Source: Elioraea sp. (GTDB lineage Bacteria; Pseudomonadota; Alphaproteobacteria; Acetobacterales; Acetobacteraceae). From it: a stretch of DNA of 64,000 nt. A program made the translations under genes and the position numbers. Of this stretch, positions 36,119 to 45,974 are shown one piece after another. How positions within the stretch are numbered: position 1 is the stretch's first letter; each line of letters begins with the position of its first letter. The notes beneath the pieces are model-generated. The model worked only from the letters and a program-made list of their open reading frames with translations, was not told the DNA's origin and ran no database searches. Where the stretch lies: NCBI RefSeq assembly GCF_022842375.1, contig NZ_JALHPR010000017.1, positions 30,582-94,581 on the forward strand, read 5' to 3'.

Positions 36119-37485
36119 CCGGGGCCGACGCTCCAGGCTGACTTGCCACCGCGCTTGGCGGCATACATCGCGGTATCGGCACGCATCATCATGTGGCTCA
36201 GATCCTCGCGCGCCGCGCTGTCGCGAACGGCAATGCCGATCGAGAAGCTGATCGGCGTCTCGGCATCGAGCGAGACATGGGCGAGTGAGAGCGGCGCGTC
36301 GGCGAGCAGCCTGTCGGCGCGCAGCACCGCGATCCGCTCATCCGCCCCGTCCAGCCAGAGGGCGAACTCGTCGCCCCCGAGGCGGGCCACCAGATCGGTC
36401 GGCCGCACCGCGCCGCGCAGCATCTGTGCCGCAGCGCGGAGCGCCGCATCGCCCGCCTCGTGGCCGAGCCTGTCGTTCACCGGCTTGAAGTTGTCGAGGT
36501 CGAGGTAGAGCAGCGCGCCCGGCTGCCGCTCACGGTCGAGGCGGTCGAGGCGACGCGACAGTTCCTCGAGGAAGGCGCGGCGGTTCATCAGCCCGGTCAG
36601 CGGGTCGGTGCGCGCCTGGCGGAACATCTCCGCCTGCAGCGCCTGGTGGGCGAGCATGATGCCGATCACGTCGGCCGCGGCGCGCACGAGCGCGTGCTCC
36701 TCCTCGTCCCACGCCCTGCCGCCCGGGCCGCGCCAGAGCATCAGCACCCCTTCGCCCTGGCCGGGCTGGAAGGCGGGGGCGAGAATGAGCGGCCTGCCAT
36801 CGGGGCCGTCGGCGGTGCGCACGTCAGGGCCTGGGTGGCGCGCGAGCGAGGCGCCGGCGAGCGCGATCAGCCCCGGCAGCGTCTCGCCGACCTTCACGAG
36901 GGGGGCGAGGTCGTTGCCGGTGCGCCGCAGCACGGCCACACCGGCCGCGCCGATCGCGGGCAGCAGCGCGCGCGCAGACCCCGTGAGCATGCCATCGGCC
37001 AGCACCTCGGTGCGGGCTTCCTGGAGGATCGCGTCGGTCAGCGCCTCGCGCCGGAGCGAGGCAGCAAGCGCGCCGTTGCGCTCCTCCTCCTCCGTCACGT
37101 CACGGGCGACGCCGCGCGCGCCGATGATCGTCCCGTCGGGCCCGATCAGCGGCACGCCGGCGAAGGACATGCAGGCAAGCGTGCCGTCGGCGCGCCGAAG
37201 CCAGGTCCGCACGCCGCGGCGCTGGCGCTGCACGCGGAAGGGGGAGAAGGGGGCGGAACCATCGGCATCGGGTGCGAGCAGCGTCTCGGCCGGCATGCCG
37301 AGCAGCAGGCCGGCTGACCAGCCGAGGACCGGATCAGGCGAGATGAAGGTCAAACGCCCCTCGGCGTCGGTTTCCCACACGAGATCGGCCGCCATCTCGA
37401 CGAGGTCGCGCCACCGCTGACGGCTGTCGAGCAGCGCGTCGCGCAGGACGGCGTGAAGGGAGCCAGCGTGAGTTCCAGTGTCCAT
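36115..37485 (-). CDS. PAS-GAF-GGDEF diguanylate cyclase
   Basis: A 456-aa cytosolic signalling enzyme. A PAS-type domain (about 20-135, with VWETDAEGRLTFISPD and GPDGTIIGARGVARDVT) precedes a GAF-like domain (about 155-290) and a GGDEF domain. The active-site motif GGDEF at residue 370 is intact, with a canonical inhibitory-site RxxD (RPTD) five residues upstream. It should therefore make c-di-GMP and be feedback-inhibited. The ATG at 37485 has AAGG nearby; a GTG at 37527 is an alternative. It shares overlapping coding ends with the DUF2336 gene. Confidence 0.9.
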   Translation of the reverse strand: MDTGTHAGSLHAVLRDALLDSRQRWRDLVEMAADLVWETDAEGRLTFISPDPVLGWSAGLLLGMPAETLLAPDADGSAPFSPFRVQRQRRGVRTWLRRADGTLACMSFAGVPLIGPDGTIIGARGVARDVTEEEERNGALAASLRREALTDAILQEARTEVLADGMLTGSARALLPAIGAAGVAVLRRTGNDLAPLVKVGETLPGLIALAGASLARHPGPDVRTADGPDGRPLILAPAFQPGQGEGVLMLWRGPGGRAWDEEEHALVRAAADVIGIMLAHQALQAEMFRQARTDPLTGLMNRRAFLEELSRRLDRLDRERQPGALLYLDLDNFKPVNDRLGHEAGDAALRAAAQMLRGAVRPTDLVARLGGDEFALWLDGADERIAVLRADRLLADAPLSLAHVSLDAETPISFSIGIAVRDSAAREDLSHMMMRADTAMYAAKRGGKSAWSVGPG

Positions 37486-37742
37486 GACGCCTTGAGCGGC
37501 CTCGGTTGCGGCACAACTGTTGACCACAGCACGTAAACCGGGGGTTATCGACGGCGACGAAACCCGGGGATGGCAGTTTGGTCGGCGTCACATCCGCGCC
37601 GATCCCGGGATCGGGCGAGCGCCGGACCGGGCGATCGGCGCCTCGCGCGGTCCCGGGGCGTTGACACGCGGGGTGACGCTCGCGAGGCTCCGGCCGCGCC
37701 GGTCGCGGCGCGACGGGTCGGGCGGCAACACGGGAGAGGTCG

Positions 37743-38582
37743 GTGGCGGACGAGAGCGGGGCGATGAAGGCGGCGATTGAGGCATTGTGGGAGACGCGCA
37801 CCACGCTCGGGCCGGCAACCGCCGGCGTGGCGCGCGACCATGTGATGGCGGCGCTGGCGCTGCTCGATGCCGGCGAGGCCCGCGTGGCGGAGCCTGCGGC
37901 CACCGGCTGGCAGGTGAACGAATGGTTGAAGAAGGCCGTGCTGCTCTCCTTCCGCCTGACCGACAGCGCGCCGATGCACACGGCCGCCGGCGCCTATGAC
38001 AAGGTGCCGCTGAAGTTCGAGGGCTGGGGCGAGAATCGCTTCCGCGAGGCAGGCTTCCGCGCCGTGCCGGGCTCGGTCGTGCGCCGGTCGGCCTATATCG
38101 CGCCCAACGTGGTGCTGATGCCCTCCTTCGTGAATGTCGGCGCCTATGTCGACAGCGGCACGATGATCGACACCTGGGCGACCGTCGGTTCCTGCGCGCA
38201 GATCGGGAAGAACTGCCACATCTCCGGCGGGGCCGGCATCGGCGGGGTGCTGGAGCCGCTGCAGGCAGCGCCCGTGATCATCGAGGATGATTGCTTCGTC
38301 GGCGCACGCTCCGAGGTGGCGGAGGGCGTGATCGTCGAGCGCGGCTCGGTCCTCTCCATGGGCGTGTTCCTCGGCGCAAGCACCAAGATCATCGACCGCG
38401 CGACGGGCGAGGTGTTCATGGGCCGCGTGCCGGCCTATTCGGTGGTGGTGCCCGGCTCGCTCCCCGGCCGCCCGCTGCCCGATGGCTCGGCCGGCCCCTC
38501 CCTCTACTGCGCGGTGATCGTGAAGCGGGTCGACGAGAAGACGCGGTCCAAGACCTCGATCAACGATCTGCTGCGTGACTGA
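37743..38582 (+). CDS. dapD: tetrahydrodipicolinate N-succinyltransferase
   Basis: A 279-aa trimer-forming left-handed beta-helix acyltransferase of the lysine/DAP route. Hexapeptide repeats run through [24 protein letters not shown], with [31 protein letters not shown] and [14 protein letters not shown]. The start is GTG with GAGAGG upstream. The stop overlaps dapE, and dapF at 11 kb completes the set. Confidence 0.96.
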   Translation: MADESGAMKAAIEALWETRTTLGPATAGVARDHVMAALALLDAGEARVAEPAATGWQVNEWLKKAVLLSFRLTDSAPMHTAAGAYDKVPLKFEGWGENRFREAGFRAVPGSVVRRSAYIAPNVVLMPSFVNVGAYVDSGTMIDTWATVGSCAQIGKNCHISGGAGIGGVLEPLQAAPVIIEDDCFVGARSEVAEGVIVERGSVLSMGVFLGASTKIIDRATGEVFMGRVPAYSVVVPGSLPGRPLPDGSAGPSLYCAVIVKRVDEKTRSKTSINDLLRD

Positions 38583-39720
38583 TGCCGCGGCTTTGGCGCG
38601 CGACCCCGCGGGGTTGGCGGCAGCACTGATCCGCTGCCCCTCGGTCACGCCCGAGGATGCCGGCGCGCAGACGGTGCTGGCCGAGGTTCTCACAGCCCTC
38701 GGCTTCACCTGCACCGATGTCACCTTCGGTGCGGTGCGCAACCTCTACGCGCGAATCGGGCCGGGCCGCCCCGCCCTCTGCTTCGCCGGCCATACGGATG
38801 TGGTGCCCCCCGGCAACGCGGCCTGGACGGCCGATCCCTTCGGCGCCGAGGTGCGGGATGGCGTTCTCTACGGACGCGGCGCGGTCGACATGAAGGGCAA
38901 CATCGCCGCCTTCGTCGCCGCCACCGCCGCCTGGCTCGATCGCCACGGCGGCAACCCTCCCGCCGCCATCTCGTTCCTCATCACGGGTGACGAGGAGGGC
39001 GACGCAATCGACGGCACGGTGAAGGTGCTGGAGTGGATGGAGGCGCGGCAGGAGATCCCTGGCTTCTGCCTGGTGGGCGAGCCGACCTCGGTGAAGCGGC
39101 TCGGCGACACGATCAAGATCGGCCGCCGCGGCAGCCTGACGGGGCGGATCACGGTCGAGGGCACGCAGGGGCATGCCGCCTACCCCCAGTTCGCCGACAA
39201 CGCCGCGCACCGGCTGGTCGCGCTGCTCTCCTCGCTGGCCTCGCACGAGCTCGATCGCGGCACTGACTGGTTCGAGCCATCCTCGCTGCAGGTGACGACG
39301 ATCGACATCGGCAACCCTGCCTCGAACGTGATCCCGGGTGCTGCCTCGGCCACCTGGAACATCCGCTTCAACGACCGCCATACCGAGGCGAGCCTGGCGG
39401 CGTGGCTTCGCCGCGAGGCAGAGGCCCACACGCCACGCCACCGCCTCGCGGTCTCCTGTTCCGGCGAGGCGTTCCTGACGGAGCCTGGCGAGGCGGTGGA
39501 CGCACTCGCCGCCGCGATCGCGCGGGCGACTGGCGTGACGCCGAAACTCGACACCGGCGGCGGCACATCCGATGCGCGGTTCATCTCCCGCTACTGCCCC
39601 GTCGCCGAGTTCGGCCTTGTCGGCACCACGATGCACAAGGCCGATGAACGCGTGCCGGTGGCAGAGCTCGCCGCCCTTGCCATCACCTACGAGGCGGTGA
39701 TCGACGCCTTCTGCCGATGA
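38575..39720 (+). CDS. dapE: succinyl-diaminopimelate desuccinylase
   Basis: A 381-aa M20A dinuclear zinc hydrolase. Metal and catalytic motifs are [34 protein letters not shown] and [10 protein letters not shown]. It starts at a GTG eight bases inside dapD. The stop codon lies in a 14-base tandem repeat. Confidence 0.95.
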   Translation: MTDAAALARDPAGLAAALIRCPSVTPEDAGAQTVLAEVLTALGFTCTDVTFGAVRNLYARIGPGRPALCFAGHTDVVPPGNAAWTADPFGAEVRDGVLYGRGAVDMKGNIAAFVAATAAWLDRHGGNPPAAISFLITGDEEGDAIDGTVKVLEWMEARQEIPGFCLVGEPTSVKRLGDTIKIGRRGSLTGRITVEGTQGHAAYPQFADNAAHRLVALLSSLASHELDRGTDWFEPSSLQVTTIDIGNPASNVIPGAASATWNIRFNDRHTEASLAAWLRREAEAHTPRHRLAVSCSGEAFLTEPGEAVDALAAAIARATGVTPKLDTGGGTSDARFISRYCPVAEFGLVGTTMHKADERVPVAELAALAITYEAVIDAFCR

Positions 39721-39764
39721 CGCGTTGCCGATGACGCGTTGCCGATGACGCGTTGCCGATGATG
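39712..39764. repeat. 14-base tandem repeat over the dapE stop
   Basis: TGCCGATGACGCGT recurs at 39712, 39726, 39740 and partly 39754. The first copy carries the dapE stop codon (TGA 39718-39720). The array fills the short gap before the next gene. Confidence 0.85.
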
Positions 39765-39772
39765 GGCGGGCC

Positions 39773-40345
39773 ATGACATCGCCCGCCGTCCAGCGCGCGG
39801 CTAACGGGCTTGCCGGCGCGTTCATGCTCGCGCGCGGGCGGAAGGATGGGCTCGCGCTGATCGATCCAACGCCGGCAGGGGCATGGGCAAGCTTCGCATC
39901 GATGTGGCTCTGCGCGCCGGGCTATGTCGCGCTCAGGCTCATGGGCCCCGAGGGGGATCTCGGTGACCCGGTCCGCGTGCTGCTGGCCGAGGCGATCGGC
40001 TACGTGCTCGGCTGGTTCGCCTTCCCCGTGCTGATGGCGGGGCTGAGCGTGACGATGATGCGGGTGTCCGTGTTTCCCCGCTTCGTGTCGGCGTGGAACT
40101 GGACGAACGCGGTGCAGGTCCTTGTCCTCCTCGGTGCCGGTGCGATCGGAGCGCTCGACATCCTGCCTGGAGCTGCCGGCGATGCGCTTGGCATCGCCGC
40201 GCTGCTCTACATCCTCTGGCTCAAGTGGTTCGCCGCGCGCGAGGCGCTGGCGATCCCGGGCATCCGCGCCGCCGCGGTTGTCGGCGCCGACCTGATGCTG
40301 GGGCTGTTCCTGACCGGGCTGACGCTGACCATGGCGCAGGGATGA
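39773..40345 (+). CDS. hypothetical inner-membrane protein
   Basis: A 190-aa protein with about four hydrophobic segments: SFASMWLCAPGYVALRL, VLGWFAFPVLMAGLSV, VQVLVLLGAGAIGALDIL and LMLGLFLTGLTLTM. The position after dapE suggests co-transcription. No family is recognised and no catalytic motif is seen. Confidence 0.75.
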   Translation: MTSPAVQRAANGLAGAFMLARGRKDGLALIDPTPAGAWASFASMWLCAPGYVALRLMGPEGDLGDPVRVLLAEAIGYVLGWFAFPVLMAGLSVTMMRVSVFPRFVSAWNWTNAVQVLVLLGAGAIGALDILPGAAGDALGIAALLYILWLKWFAAREALAIPGIRAAAVVGADLMLGLFLTGLTLTMAQG

Positions 40346-40355
40346 GGCCGCAACG

Positions 40356-40574
40356 TCACGTCACCCAGCCGCTGGCATAGGCGAAGATCTGGTCGAACAT
40401 CCAGTCGGTGCAGCGGCCGCACCATGCGCGCGTGGCAGGCATCAAGCTCGGCCTCATCGGTGTCGAGCACGTGATCTCCGCCCCTTCGTCGCGGAACAGC
40501 GCGACGATGTCGGGGCCCATGAACTCCTCCGCATCTGTGACCACGACGCGCTTTCCGGCGAGACGGCCGCTCAT
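40356..40574 (-). pseudogene. decayed short-chain dehydrogenase remnant
   Basis: The first 34 codons (MSGRLAGKRVVVTDAEEFMG, then PDIVALFRDEGAEI) look like an SDR N-terminus. After that only a short tail remains, ending AYASGWVT, which resembles the C-terminal GGW(V/A)T of such enzymes. The whole Rossmann core and YxxxK site are missing. An internal deletion is the simplest reading. Confidence 0.5.
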
Positions 40575-40665
40575 GCGTTGTTGCCTTCCATCGCGGGGGA
40601 GGACAAGGCGACGCTGGGGTCAATGCCCTGACCGCGATCGCGCGGCGGGGGTCCTCCCCGCCGCG

Positions 40666-41082
40666 TCAGGCCCAGCCGAGCTCGCGCATCGCCCAGCCTG
40701 CATTCCAGATCTTGGTCATGTGCCGGATCTTTCCGCCGGCAAACTGCATCACGTAGACGTAGTCGGTCCGCGTGCTCTTGCCGGTCGGCGGGCAGGGGCC
40801 GCCATCGCCGCTATGCGTGCCGACGAACACCGCGTAGCCGACGACGCTGTCGCGTTCCGCATCGGTGGCGAAGGCGCGGAGTTCGTAGCGGGCGTCCGGC
40901 ATGAAGGTGAGCAGCCCCTTCATCCAGTCCGCGTAGGCAGCGAGGGTGGTCATGTCCGCCAGCGGCTCGGCCTGCGCGGAGAAGGTGGCGTCCGGCGTGC
41001 AGTGGACGGAGACCGCCTTCCAGCCTTGGCCGGTCTCGACGGCGTCGAAGAAAGCACGCGCGGTGTCGGTGATGCTTGCCAT
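40666..41082 (-). CDS. SnoaL-like NTF2-fold protein
   Basis: A 138-aa single-domain protein. TARAFFDAVETGQGWKAV, then HCTPDATFSAQAEPL and a final YVYVMQFAGGKIRHMTKIWN follow the SnoaL/ester-cyclase pattern. Starts upstream are open but the ATG at 41082 has AGGCGAGAAG nearby. The substrate is unknown. It is a second NTF2-fold protein after the one at 16 kb. Confidence 0.75.
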   Translation of the reverse strand: MASITDTARAFFDAVETGQGWKAVSVHCTPDATFSAQAEPLADMTTLAAYADWMKGLLTFMPDARYELRAFATDAERDSVVGYAVFVGTHSGDGGPCPPTGKSTRTDYVYVMQFAGGKIRHMTKIWNAGWAMRELGWA

Positions 41083-41214
41083 TGGCTTCTCGCCTCTTGT
41101 CTGCGCACCGGTCTTGGCGTCGCTGGAGCGCGAGACATACCCTAGCAGGCGAAGCACGCACAGAACAATGCTAATACGAAATATTTGCGCTATCGCAAGA
41201 ATTCCTTGGCCTGC

Positions 41215-41976
41215 TCATACCGGGCACGCACCGTCCGGGTAGCGCACTGCGGTCAACGTCAGCCCCTCGGGTGGCGCCGTCTGGCCGGCTTGGCGGCGAT
41301 CGGCGGCAGCGAGGATGCGGGCGATATCATCGGCATCCCACTCCCCCTCGCCGACGCGCTTCAACGTTCCCACCATGTTGCGCACCTGGTGATGCAGGAA
41401 GCTGCGCGCCGCGGCGGCGACCACGATCTCCTCGCCCACGCGCGTGACGTCGAGCCGCTCGACCGTGCGGACGGGGCCGGAAGCCTGGCAGGAGGCCGCG
41501 CGGAAGGAGGAGAAATCGTGCCGGCCGAGCAGCACTTGTGCGGCCGCGTGCATCGCCGCCGCGTCGAGCGGGCGCGTGACGTGCCAGACTCGGCCGCGGT
41601 CGAGCGCGGGCGGGCTGCGGCGATCGAGGACGCGATAGCGGTAGGCGCGGCCGATCGCGCTGAACCGCACGTGGAACCCCTCCGCCGCCACGCCGGCCGC
41701 AAGAACCGAGACGGGGTTGGGACGGAGGTGGAAGTTGAGGGCATCGCGCAACGTTCCGGGATCGATCTCACGGGCGAGGTCGATCTGCACGACCTGCGCC
41801 TCGGCGTGAACCCCGGCATCGGTGCGGCCCGCCGCTGCCGCCGTGATCGCCCCGCCACCCGCGAGATGCGCCGCGGCGTCCTCGACCGCCTGCTGCACCG
41901 AGAGCCCAGCGGGCTGCCGCTGCCAGCCTACGAAGGGAGCGCCGTCATACTCGATGCGGAGCACGTATCGCGGCAT
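41215..41976 (-). CDS. truA: tRNA pseudouridine(38-40) synthase
   Basis: A 253-aa synthase that modifies positions 38-40 of the anticodon arm. The catalytic Asp is in AAGRTDAGVHAEAQ. IEYDGAPFVGWQRQP and RSFLHHQVRNMVGTL are typical. It shares one base with fmt, so it is part of def-fmt-truA. Confidence 0.95.
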   Translation of the reverse strand: MPRYVLRIEYDGAPFVGWQRQPAGLSVQQAVEDAAAHLAGGGAITAAAAGRTDAGVHAEAQVVQIDLAREIDPGTLRDALNFHLRPNPVSVLAAGVAAEGFHVRFSAIGRAYRYRVLDRRSPPALDRGRVWHVTRPLDAAAMHAAAQVLLGRHDFSSFRAASCQASGPVRTVERLDVTRVGEEIVVAAAARSFLHHQVRNMVGTLKRVGEGEWDADDIARILAAADRRQAGQTAPPEGLTLTAVRYPDGACPV

Positions 41977-42893
41977 CAGGGCGCCTCGAGACGCTCGCCG
42001 GCCGCGAGCGCGTAGCCGTTCAGGAACGCGCCGATCTCCTGTGCCGCCTTGCCCGGCCGCTGCACGACGCCGAGCGCGAGCACCGTGCCGCCGCCACAGG
42101 CCACACGCCCGCCGTCAAGCAGCGTGCCGGGTGCCGCCCCCGTGCGCTCGCCAATGTCGGCGGCGGCAAGCACCTTCAGCACCGTGCCGCGATGGGCGAG
42201 CACCGTGCCAGGCCAGGGGTTCAGCGCGCGCACGCGGCGGGCGAGCGTTGCGGCATCGAGTCGGCAATCGAGCGGCCTGTCCGCCGGCCCGAGCTTCGGC
42301 GCGTAGGTGGCACCCTCGTCCGGCTGCGGCACCGGTGGAGGGTCCTCTCTCAGCGCACGCAGGATCAGCCGCGCACCGATCGCGGACAGCGCATCGTGCA
42401 GCATCGGCGCGGTCGTTGCCGCCGTGATCGGCACGGCTTCGGCGAGCAGCATCGGGCCGGTGTCGAGCCCTTCGTCCATCCGCATGATGGTCACACCGCT
42501 TTCGCCGTCGCCGGCAAGGATGGCGGCCTGGATCGGTGCCGCCCCGCGCCAGCGCGGCAGCAGCGAGGCGTGGATGTTCAGGCAGCCCCGGCGCGGTGCA
42601 TCGAGCATGGCTTTGGGCAGGATCAGCCCGTAGGCCACCACCACGGCGGCATCGAGCCCGAGGGCGGCGAAGGCAGCATGCTCGGCCTCGTCCTTCCTGA
42701 GCCGCGCCGGCGTGCGGACAGCGAGGCCGAGCGCATCGGCCGCCACATGCACGGGGGCGCGTGTCAGCGCCTGGCCGCGATGCGCGGGCTTGGGCGGCTG
42801 GCAGTAGACGGCGGCGATCTCGTGACCCGCCGCGACCAGTGCACGCAGCGCGGGAACCGCGAAGTCGGGGCTGCCCATGAAGGCAAGCCGCAT
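41976..42893 (-). CDS. fmt: methionyl-tRNA formyltransferase
   Basis: A 305-aa enzyme that formylates initiator tRNA. The N-terminal Rossmann domain starts [16 protein letters not shown], the catalytic region contains [18 protein letters not shown] with [17 protein letters not shown], and a C-terminal domain follows. It lies four bases after def. Confidence 0.96.
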   Translation of the reverse strand: MRLAFMGSPDFAVPALRALVAAGHEIAAVYCQPPKPAHRGQALTRAPVHVAADALGLAVRTPARLRKDEAEHAAFAALGLDAAVVVAYGLILPKAMLDAPRRGCLNIHASLLPRWRGAAPIQAAILAGDGESGVTIMRMDEGLDTGPMLLAEAVPITAATTAPMLHDALSAIGARLILRALREDPPPVPQPDEGATYAPKLGPADRPLDCRLDAATLARRVRALNPWPGTVLAHRGTVLKVLAAADIGERTGAAPGTLLDGGRVACGGGTVLALGVVQRPGKAAQEIGAFLNGYALAAGERLEAP

Positions 42894-42897
42894 CGCG

Positions 42898-43455
42898 CTA
42901 ACCCTCCTTGGCGCGCAGCGACTTGGCGAGGCGACGGAGGATCATGTTGCGCTTGAGAGCGCTGATATGGTCGACGAACAGGACGCCATCGAGATGATCG
43001 ATCTCGTGCTGCAGGCAGCGGCCGAGCAGGCCGTCGGCCGTCACCTCCTGCCGCGCGCCGGCTTCGTCGAGGTAGCGCACCGTCACCACGCGCGGGCGCA
43101 CCACATCGGCGAACTGGCCTGGCAGCGACAGGCAGCCCTCCTCGTGCGGCTCGGTCTCGGTGGAGGCGGCGATGATGCTGGGGTTGATGATCACCATCGG
43201 CGCGCGCGCATCGTCGCGCTGGAGGTCGATCACGGCGAGGCGAAGCGAGAGGCCAACCTGCGGCGCGGCAAGCCCGATGCCGGGCGCGGCGTACATCGCC
43301 GCCAGCATGCGCGGCACGAGGTTGCGCACGGCATCGCCGTCACCCTCGCCGACGGGGCGCGCCACGCGGCGGAGCACGGGGTCGGGCACGGTCAGGATGC
43401 GGAGGCGGTCGGCGGTACCGCCCATGGTCGCGTCTGTGGTCGTCACGTCTGGCAT
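42898..43455 (-). CDS. def: peptide deformylase
   Basis: A 185-aa metalloenzyme that removes the formyl group from new proteins. Three motifs are intact: [18 protein letters not shown] and HEIDHLDG (metal-binding His pair and catalytic Glu). Start choice is uncertain between 43455 and 43425; neither has a strong ribosome site. It leads def-fmt-truA. Confidence 0.94.
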   Translation of the reverse strand: MPDVTTTDATMGGTADRLRILTVPDPVLRRVARPVGEGDGDAVRNLVPRMLAAMYAAPGIGLAAPQVGLSLRLAVIDLQRDDARAPMVIINPSIIAASTETEPHEEGCLSLPGQFADVVRPRVVTVRYLDEAGARQEVTADGLLGRCLQHEIDHLDGVLFVDHISALKRNMILRRLAKSLRAKEG

Positions 43456-43612
43456 GCGGCCTAGGTAACGCCCCGCGCGAAGCCCCGCAATGCCGTCAAC
43501 GCCCACCCCGCGCCCCGCCCTTGCATGACTGATGCCGGTTTCCCATGTCCCCTGGGCCGGGGTGCCGCGCTTTGGGCCCCGGCGACGCTTCGCTCAGCCG
43601 AGGAGGCCCGCT

Positions 43613-44065
43613 GTGACACGCATGACCCTGTTCGGAAGCCCGCTCTTCCTGGGATTCGACCATCTCGAGCAGGCGCGCGAGCGTCTGGCCAAGGTCGGGG
43701 GCGAGGGCTATCCGCCCTACAATATCGAGCAGACCGGGCCGGAATCGCTCCGGATCACGCTCGCCGTCGCCGGTTTCACGATGGATGAGCTCTCGATCAC
43801 CCTCGAGGACAACCAGCTCGTCGTGCGCGGCAGGCAGGCCGACGACAGCGATGGGCGCGTCTTCCTCCACCGCGGCATCGCCGCGCGGCAGTTCCAGCGC
43901 CCCTTTGTCCTGGCCGAGGGGATCGAGGTGAAGGGCGCGTGGCTCGACAAGGGCCTGCTGCACATCGACCTGCACCGCCCGCAGGCGGAGACGCGGGTGC
44001 GCACCATCCGTATCGGCGAGAGGCCGGCGGCCAACGGTTCCGCCGCCAACGGCGGAGAGCGCTGA
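43613..44065 (+). CDS. small heat shock protein Hsp20/IbpA
   Basis: A 150-aa chaperone holding unfolded proteins. The alpha-crystallin domain runs about 40-130, with YNIEQTGPESLRITLAVAGF and IEVKGAWLDKGLLHIDL, and the C-terminal I-x-I-type RTIRIG. It starts at GTG 43613, with AGGAGG at 43601-43606 and a six-base spacer. It is followed by a DUF1150 gene, a pairing I have seen in alphaproteobacteria. Confidence 0.92.
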   Translation: MTRMTLFGSPLFLGFDHLEQARERLAKVGGEGYPPYNIEQTGPESLRITLAVAGFTMDELSITLEDNQLVVRGRQADDSDGRVFLHRGIAARQFQRPFVLAEGIEVKGAWLDKGLLHIDLHRPQAETRVRTIRIGERPAANGSAANGGER

Positions 44066-44156
44066 ACGTGACGGGGCCGAGTGAGAACGGCGCCGTGGCC
44101 ATGATGGCACGGTGAAACCTGGGCAGCCGCGACGCGGTGCCCGAGGAGAGAGCACG

Positions 44157-44387
44157 ATGAACCCGACATCCCAGGACCAGGGCGACCGTTTCCCCGTGCC
44201 GACGCGCGAGCAGCTCGCGCAGATCGGCCTCGGCGGCGTCGCCTATCTCCGCCCGGTGGTGGTGGACGGCGCCCCGGCGGTTGCCATCTTCGGCGCCGAT
44301 GGGCGACAGATCGGCCTCGCCCCCGATGCGGCGCAGGCAGCCGCGGCGGTGTTCGAGCACGAGATGATCCCCGTCAGCGTGCATTGA
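44157..44387 (+). CDS. DUF1150 domain protein
   Basis: A 76-aa small protein. REQLAQIGLGGVAYLRPVVVDG and AIFGADGRQIGLAPDAAQAAAAV fit the DUF1150 pattern. GAGGAGAG precedes the ATG. It lies 91 bases after hsp20. The function is unknown; proximity to the chaperone suggests a stress-linked role. Confidence 0.8.
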   Translation: MNPTSQDQGDRFPVPTREQLAQIGLGGVAYLRPVVVDGAPAVAIFGADGRQIGLAPDAAQAAAAVFEHEMIPVSVH

Positions 44388-44414
44388 TCCGCCAGCGGGG
44401 GTAGGGTCCCCCGC

Positions 44415-45362
44415 ATGACACTCGATGATGTGCTGTTCCCGCCGATCGATCCCTTCGCGCGCCACCTGATCGAGGTCGGCGACGGGCACGTCCTCCACGT
44501 GGAGGAGTGCGGCAACCCGCGCGGCATTCCGCTCGTGTACCTGCATGGCGGCCCGGGCAACGGGTTCCGCCCGCACAACCGCCGCTACTACGACCCCGAG
44601 CGTTACCGCATCGTGCTGATCGACCAGCGCGGATCCGGTCGCTCGACCCCGCACGCCGAAGCCCGCGCGAACACCACGCAGCATCTCGTGGCCGACACGG
44701 ACGCGGTGCGCGCGCATCTTGGCATCGACACCTGGGTCGTCACTGGCGGGTCGTGGGGGAGCTTCCTTGCACTCGCCTATGCCCAGGCGTTTCCGGCACG
44801 GGTGCGCTCGCTGCTGATGCGCGGCATCTTCCTCGGCCGTGACAGCGAGGTGGCGTGGTGGTGGACCGGCACGCGGCACCTGTTCCCCGACCGCTGGGAG
44901 GCGCTCATGGGCGTGCTGGCGGAGGACGAACGGTCAGCCCCCCTGCCGGCGTTCCACCGTCGCCTGACCGATCCCGACCCCGCCATCCATCTGCCGGCCG
45001 CCGTCGCGCTGCGCACCTGGAGCGCGTGGACGGTGCAGTTCCGCGGCAGGCCTGACTATGTCGCGGGCGTTGCCGATCCCGTGCAGGCGCTGCCGATTTC
45101 GCGCCTGTTCGTGCACTACTGCGTCAACCGCTTCTTCGTGCCCGAGGGGGCGCTGCTCGCGGGCCTCGGCACGATCACGCACATCCCTGCCGTGATCGTG
45201 CAGGGCCGCTACGACGTGGTGACGCCGATGCGCAGTGCCTGGGACCTGCACCGGGCCTGGCCGGGCTCGCGGCTCGTCATCGTCAACGACGCGAACCACT
45301 CGATCGACGAACCCGACATGGCAGCGGCGCTGATCGAGGCGCAAGGCACCATGCCCGGCTGA
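44415..45362 (+). CDS. pip: proline iminopeptidase
   Basis: A 315-aa S33 peptidase that removes N-terminal proline. The oxyanion motif is HGGPGNG, the nucleophile elbow GGSWGSF, and late Asp (QGRYDVVTP) and His (NDANHSIDEP) complete the triad. Length matches the family. It is oriented away from the following lipoprotein operon, with which it converges. Confidence 0.92.
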   Translation: MTLDDVLFPPIDPFARHLIEVGDGHVLHVEECGNPRGIPLVYLHGGPGNGFRPHNRRYYDPERYRIVLIDQRGSGRSTPHAEARANTTQHLVADTDAVRAHLGIDTWVVTGGSWGSFLALAYAQAFPARVRSLLMRGIFLGRDSEVAWWWTGTRHLFPDRWEALMGVLAEDERSAPLPAFHRRLTDPDPAIHLPAAVALRTWSAWTVQFRGRPDYVAGVADPVQALPISRLFVHYCVNRFFVPEGALLAGLGTITHIPAVIVQGRYDVVTPMRSAWDLHRAWPGSRLVIVNDANHSIDEPDMAAALIEAQGTMPG

Positions 45363-45371
45363 ACGTGGCGG

Positions 45372-45974
45372 CTAGCTTCCCGCGATGCGCGCGCCGGCGA
45401 TGATCCGTTCCGCTTCCGGAAGGCCCCTCGGGTAGTGCAGCAGCCCGGTTCCCTCGAACGCGATCATGTAGAGCCTGCCCTGCCGCACGGCGCCGACGGC
45501 GATGCCGCGGCGGTCCACCTCGTCGGCGCCGAGATACGCGAACTCGAACCGGAACCCGTCCTCGCCGACGAAGGGTGCGGGGCGAAGGCCGAACAGGTCG
45601 ACCGTTCGCGCACGACGGACGCGTGCGACGGTCGTTTCGAACAGCGACTGGATGTCGGTCGCCGTCATCGTGCTGCGGAACACAGGCAGCGGCGTGCCGC
45701 CATCGTCGGTCTCGAGGTTGAGGAGGGCGCGCCCGTCCTCGAGGCCGCCGAGCACGACGAGCATGTCGAGGATCGGGCCGTTCTGCGTCCACACATCGAG
45801 ATGCGAGGGGTGGCGCGGGTTGTTGAAGCGGTTCCACGCCGTGCCGGGGGTGAGCTGCATGCCCTTCGTCGCGGTCGGCCCTGGCGGGACCATGGTGAAG
45901 CCGGCGCAGCCGGTGAGCGCCAGCAGCAGTGTCGCGGCAAGCAGCAGCGCGGGGCGGGTGCGGCGGGGCATCAT
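45372..45974 (-). CDS. hypothetical lipoprotein
   Basis: A 200-aa protein. The signal ends in a lipobox, LLLALTGCAGF. The mature part has no known motif; conserved-looking aromatic and acidic stretches (RFEFAYLGADEV, LYMIAFEGTGLLHYP) suggest a beta-rich fold. It overlaps the M48 gene by four bases and is third in the lipoprotein operon. The fold and role are unknown. Confidence 0.75.
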   Translation of the reverse strand: MMPRRTRPALLLAATLLLALTGCAGFTMVPPGPTATKGMQLTPGTAWNRFNNPRHPSHLDVWTQNGPILDMLVVLGGLEDGRALLNLETDDGGTPLPVFRSTMTATDIQSLFETTVARVRRARTVDLFGLRPAPFVGEDGFRFEFAYLGADEVDRRGIAVGAVRQGRLYMIAFEGTGLLHYPRGLPEAERIIAGARIAGS

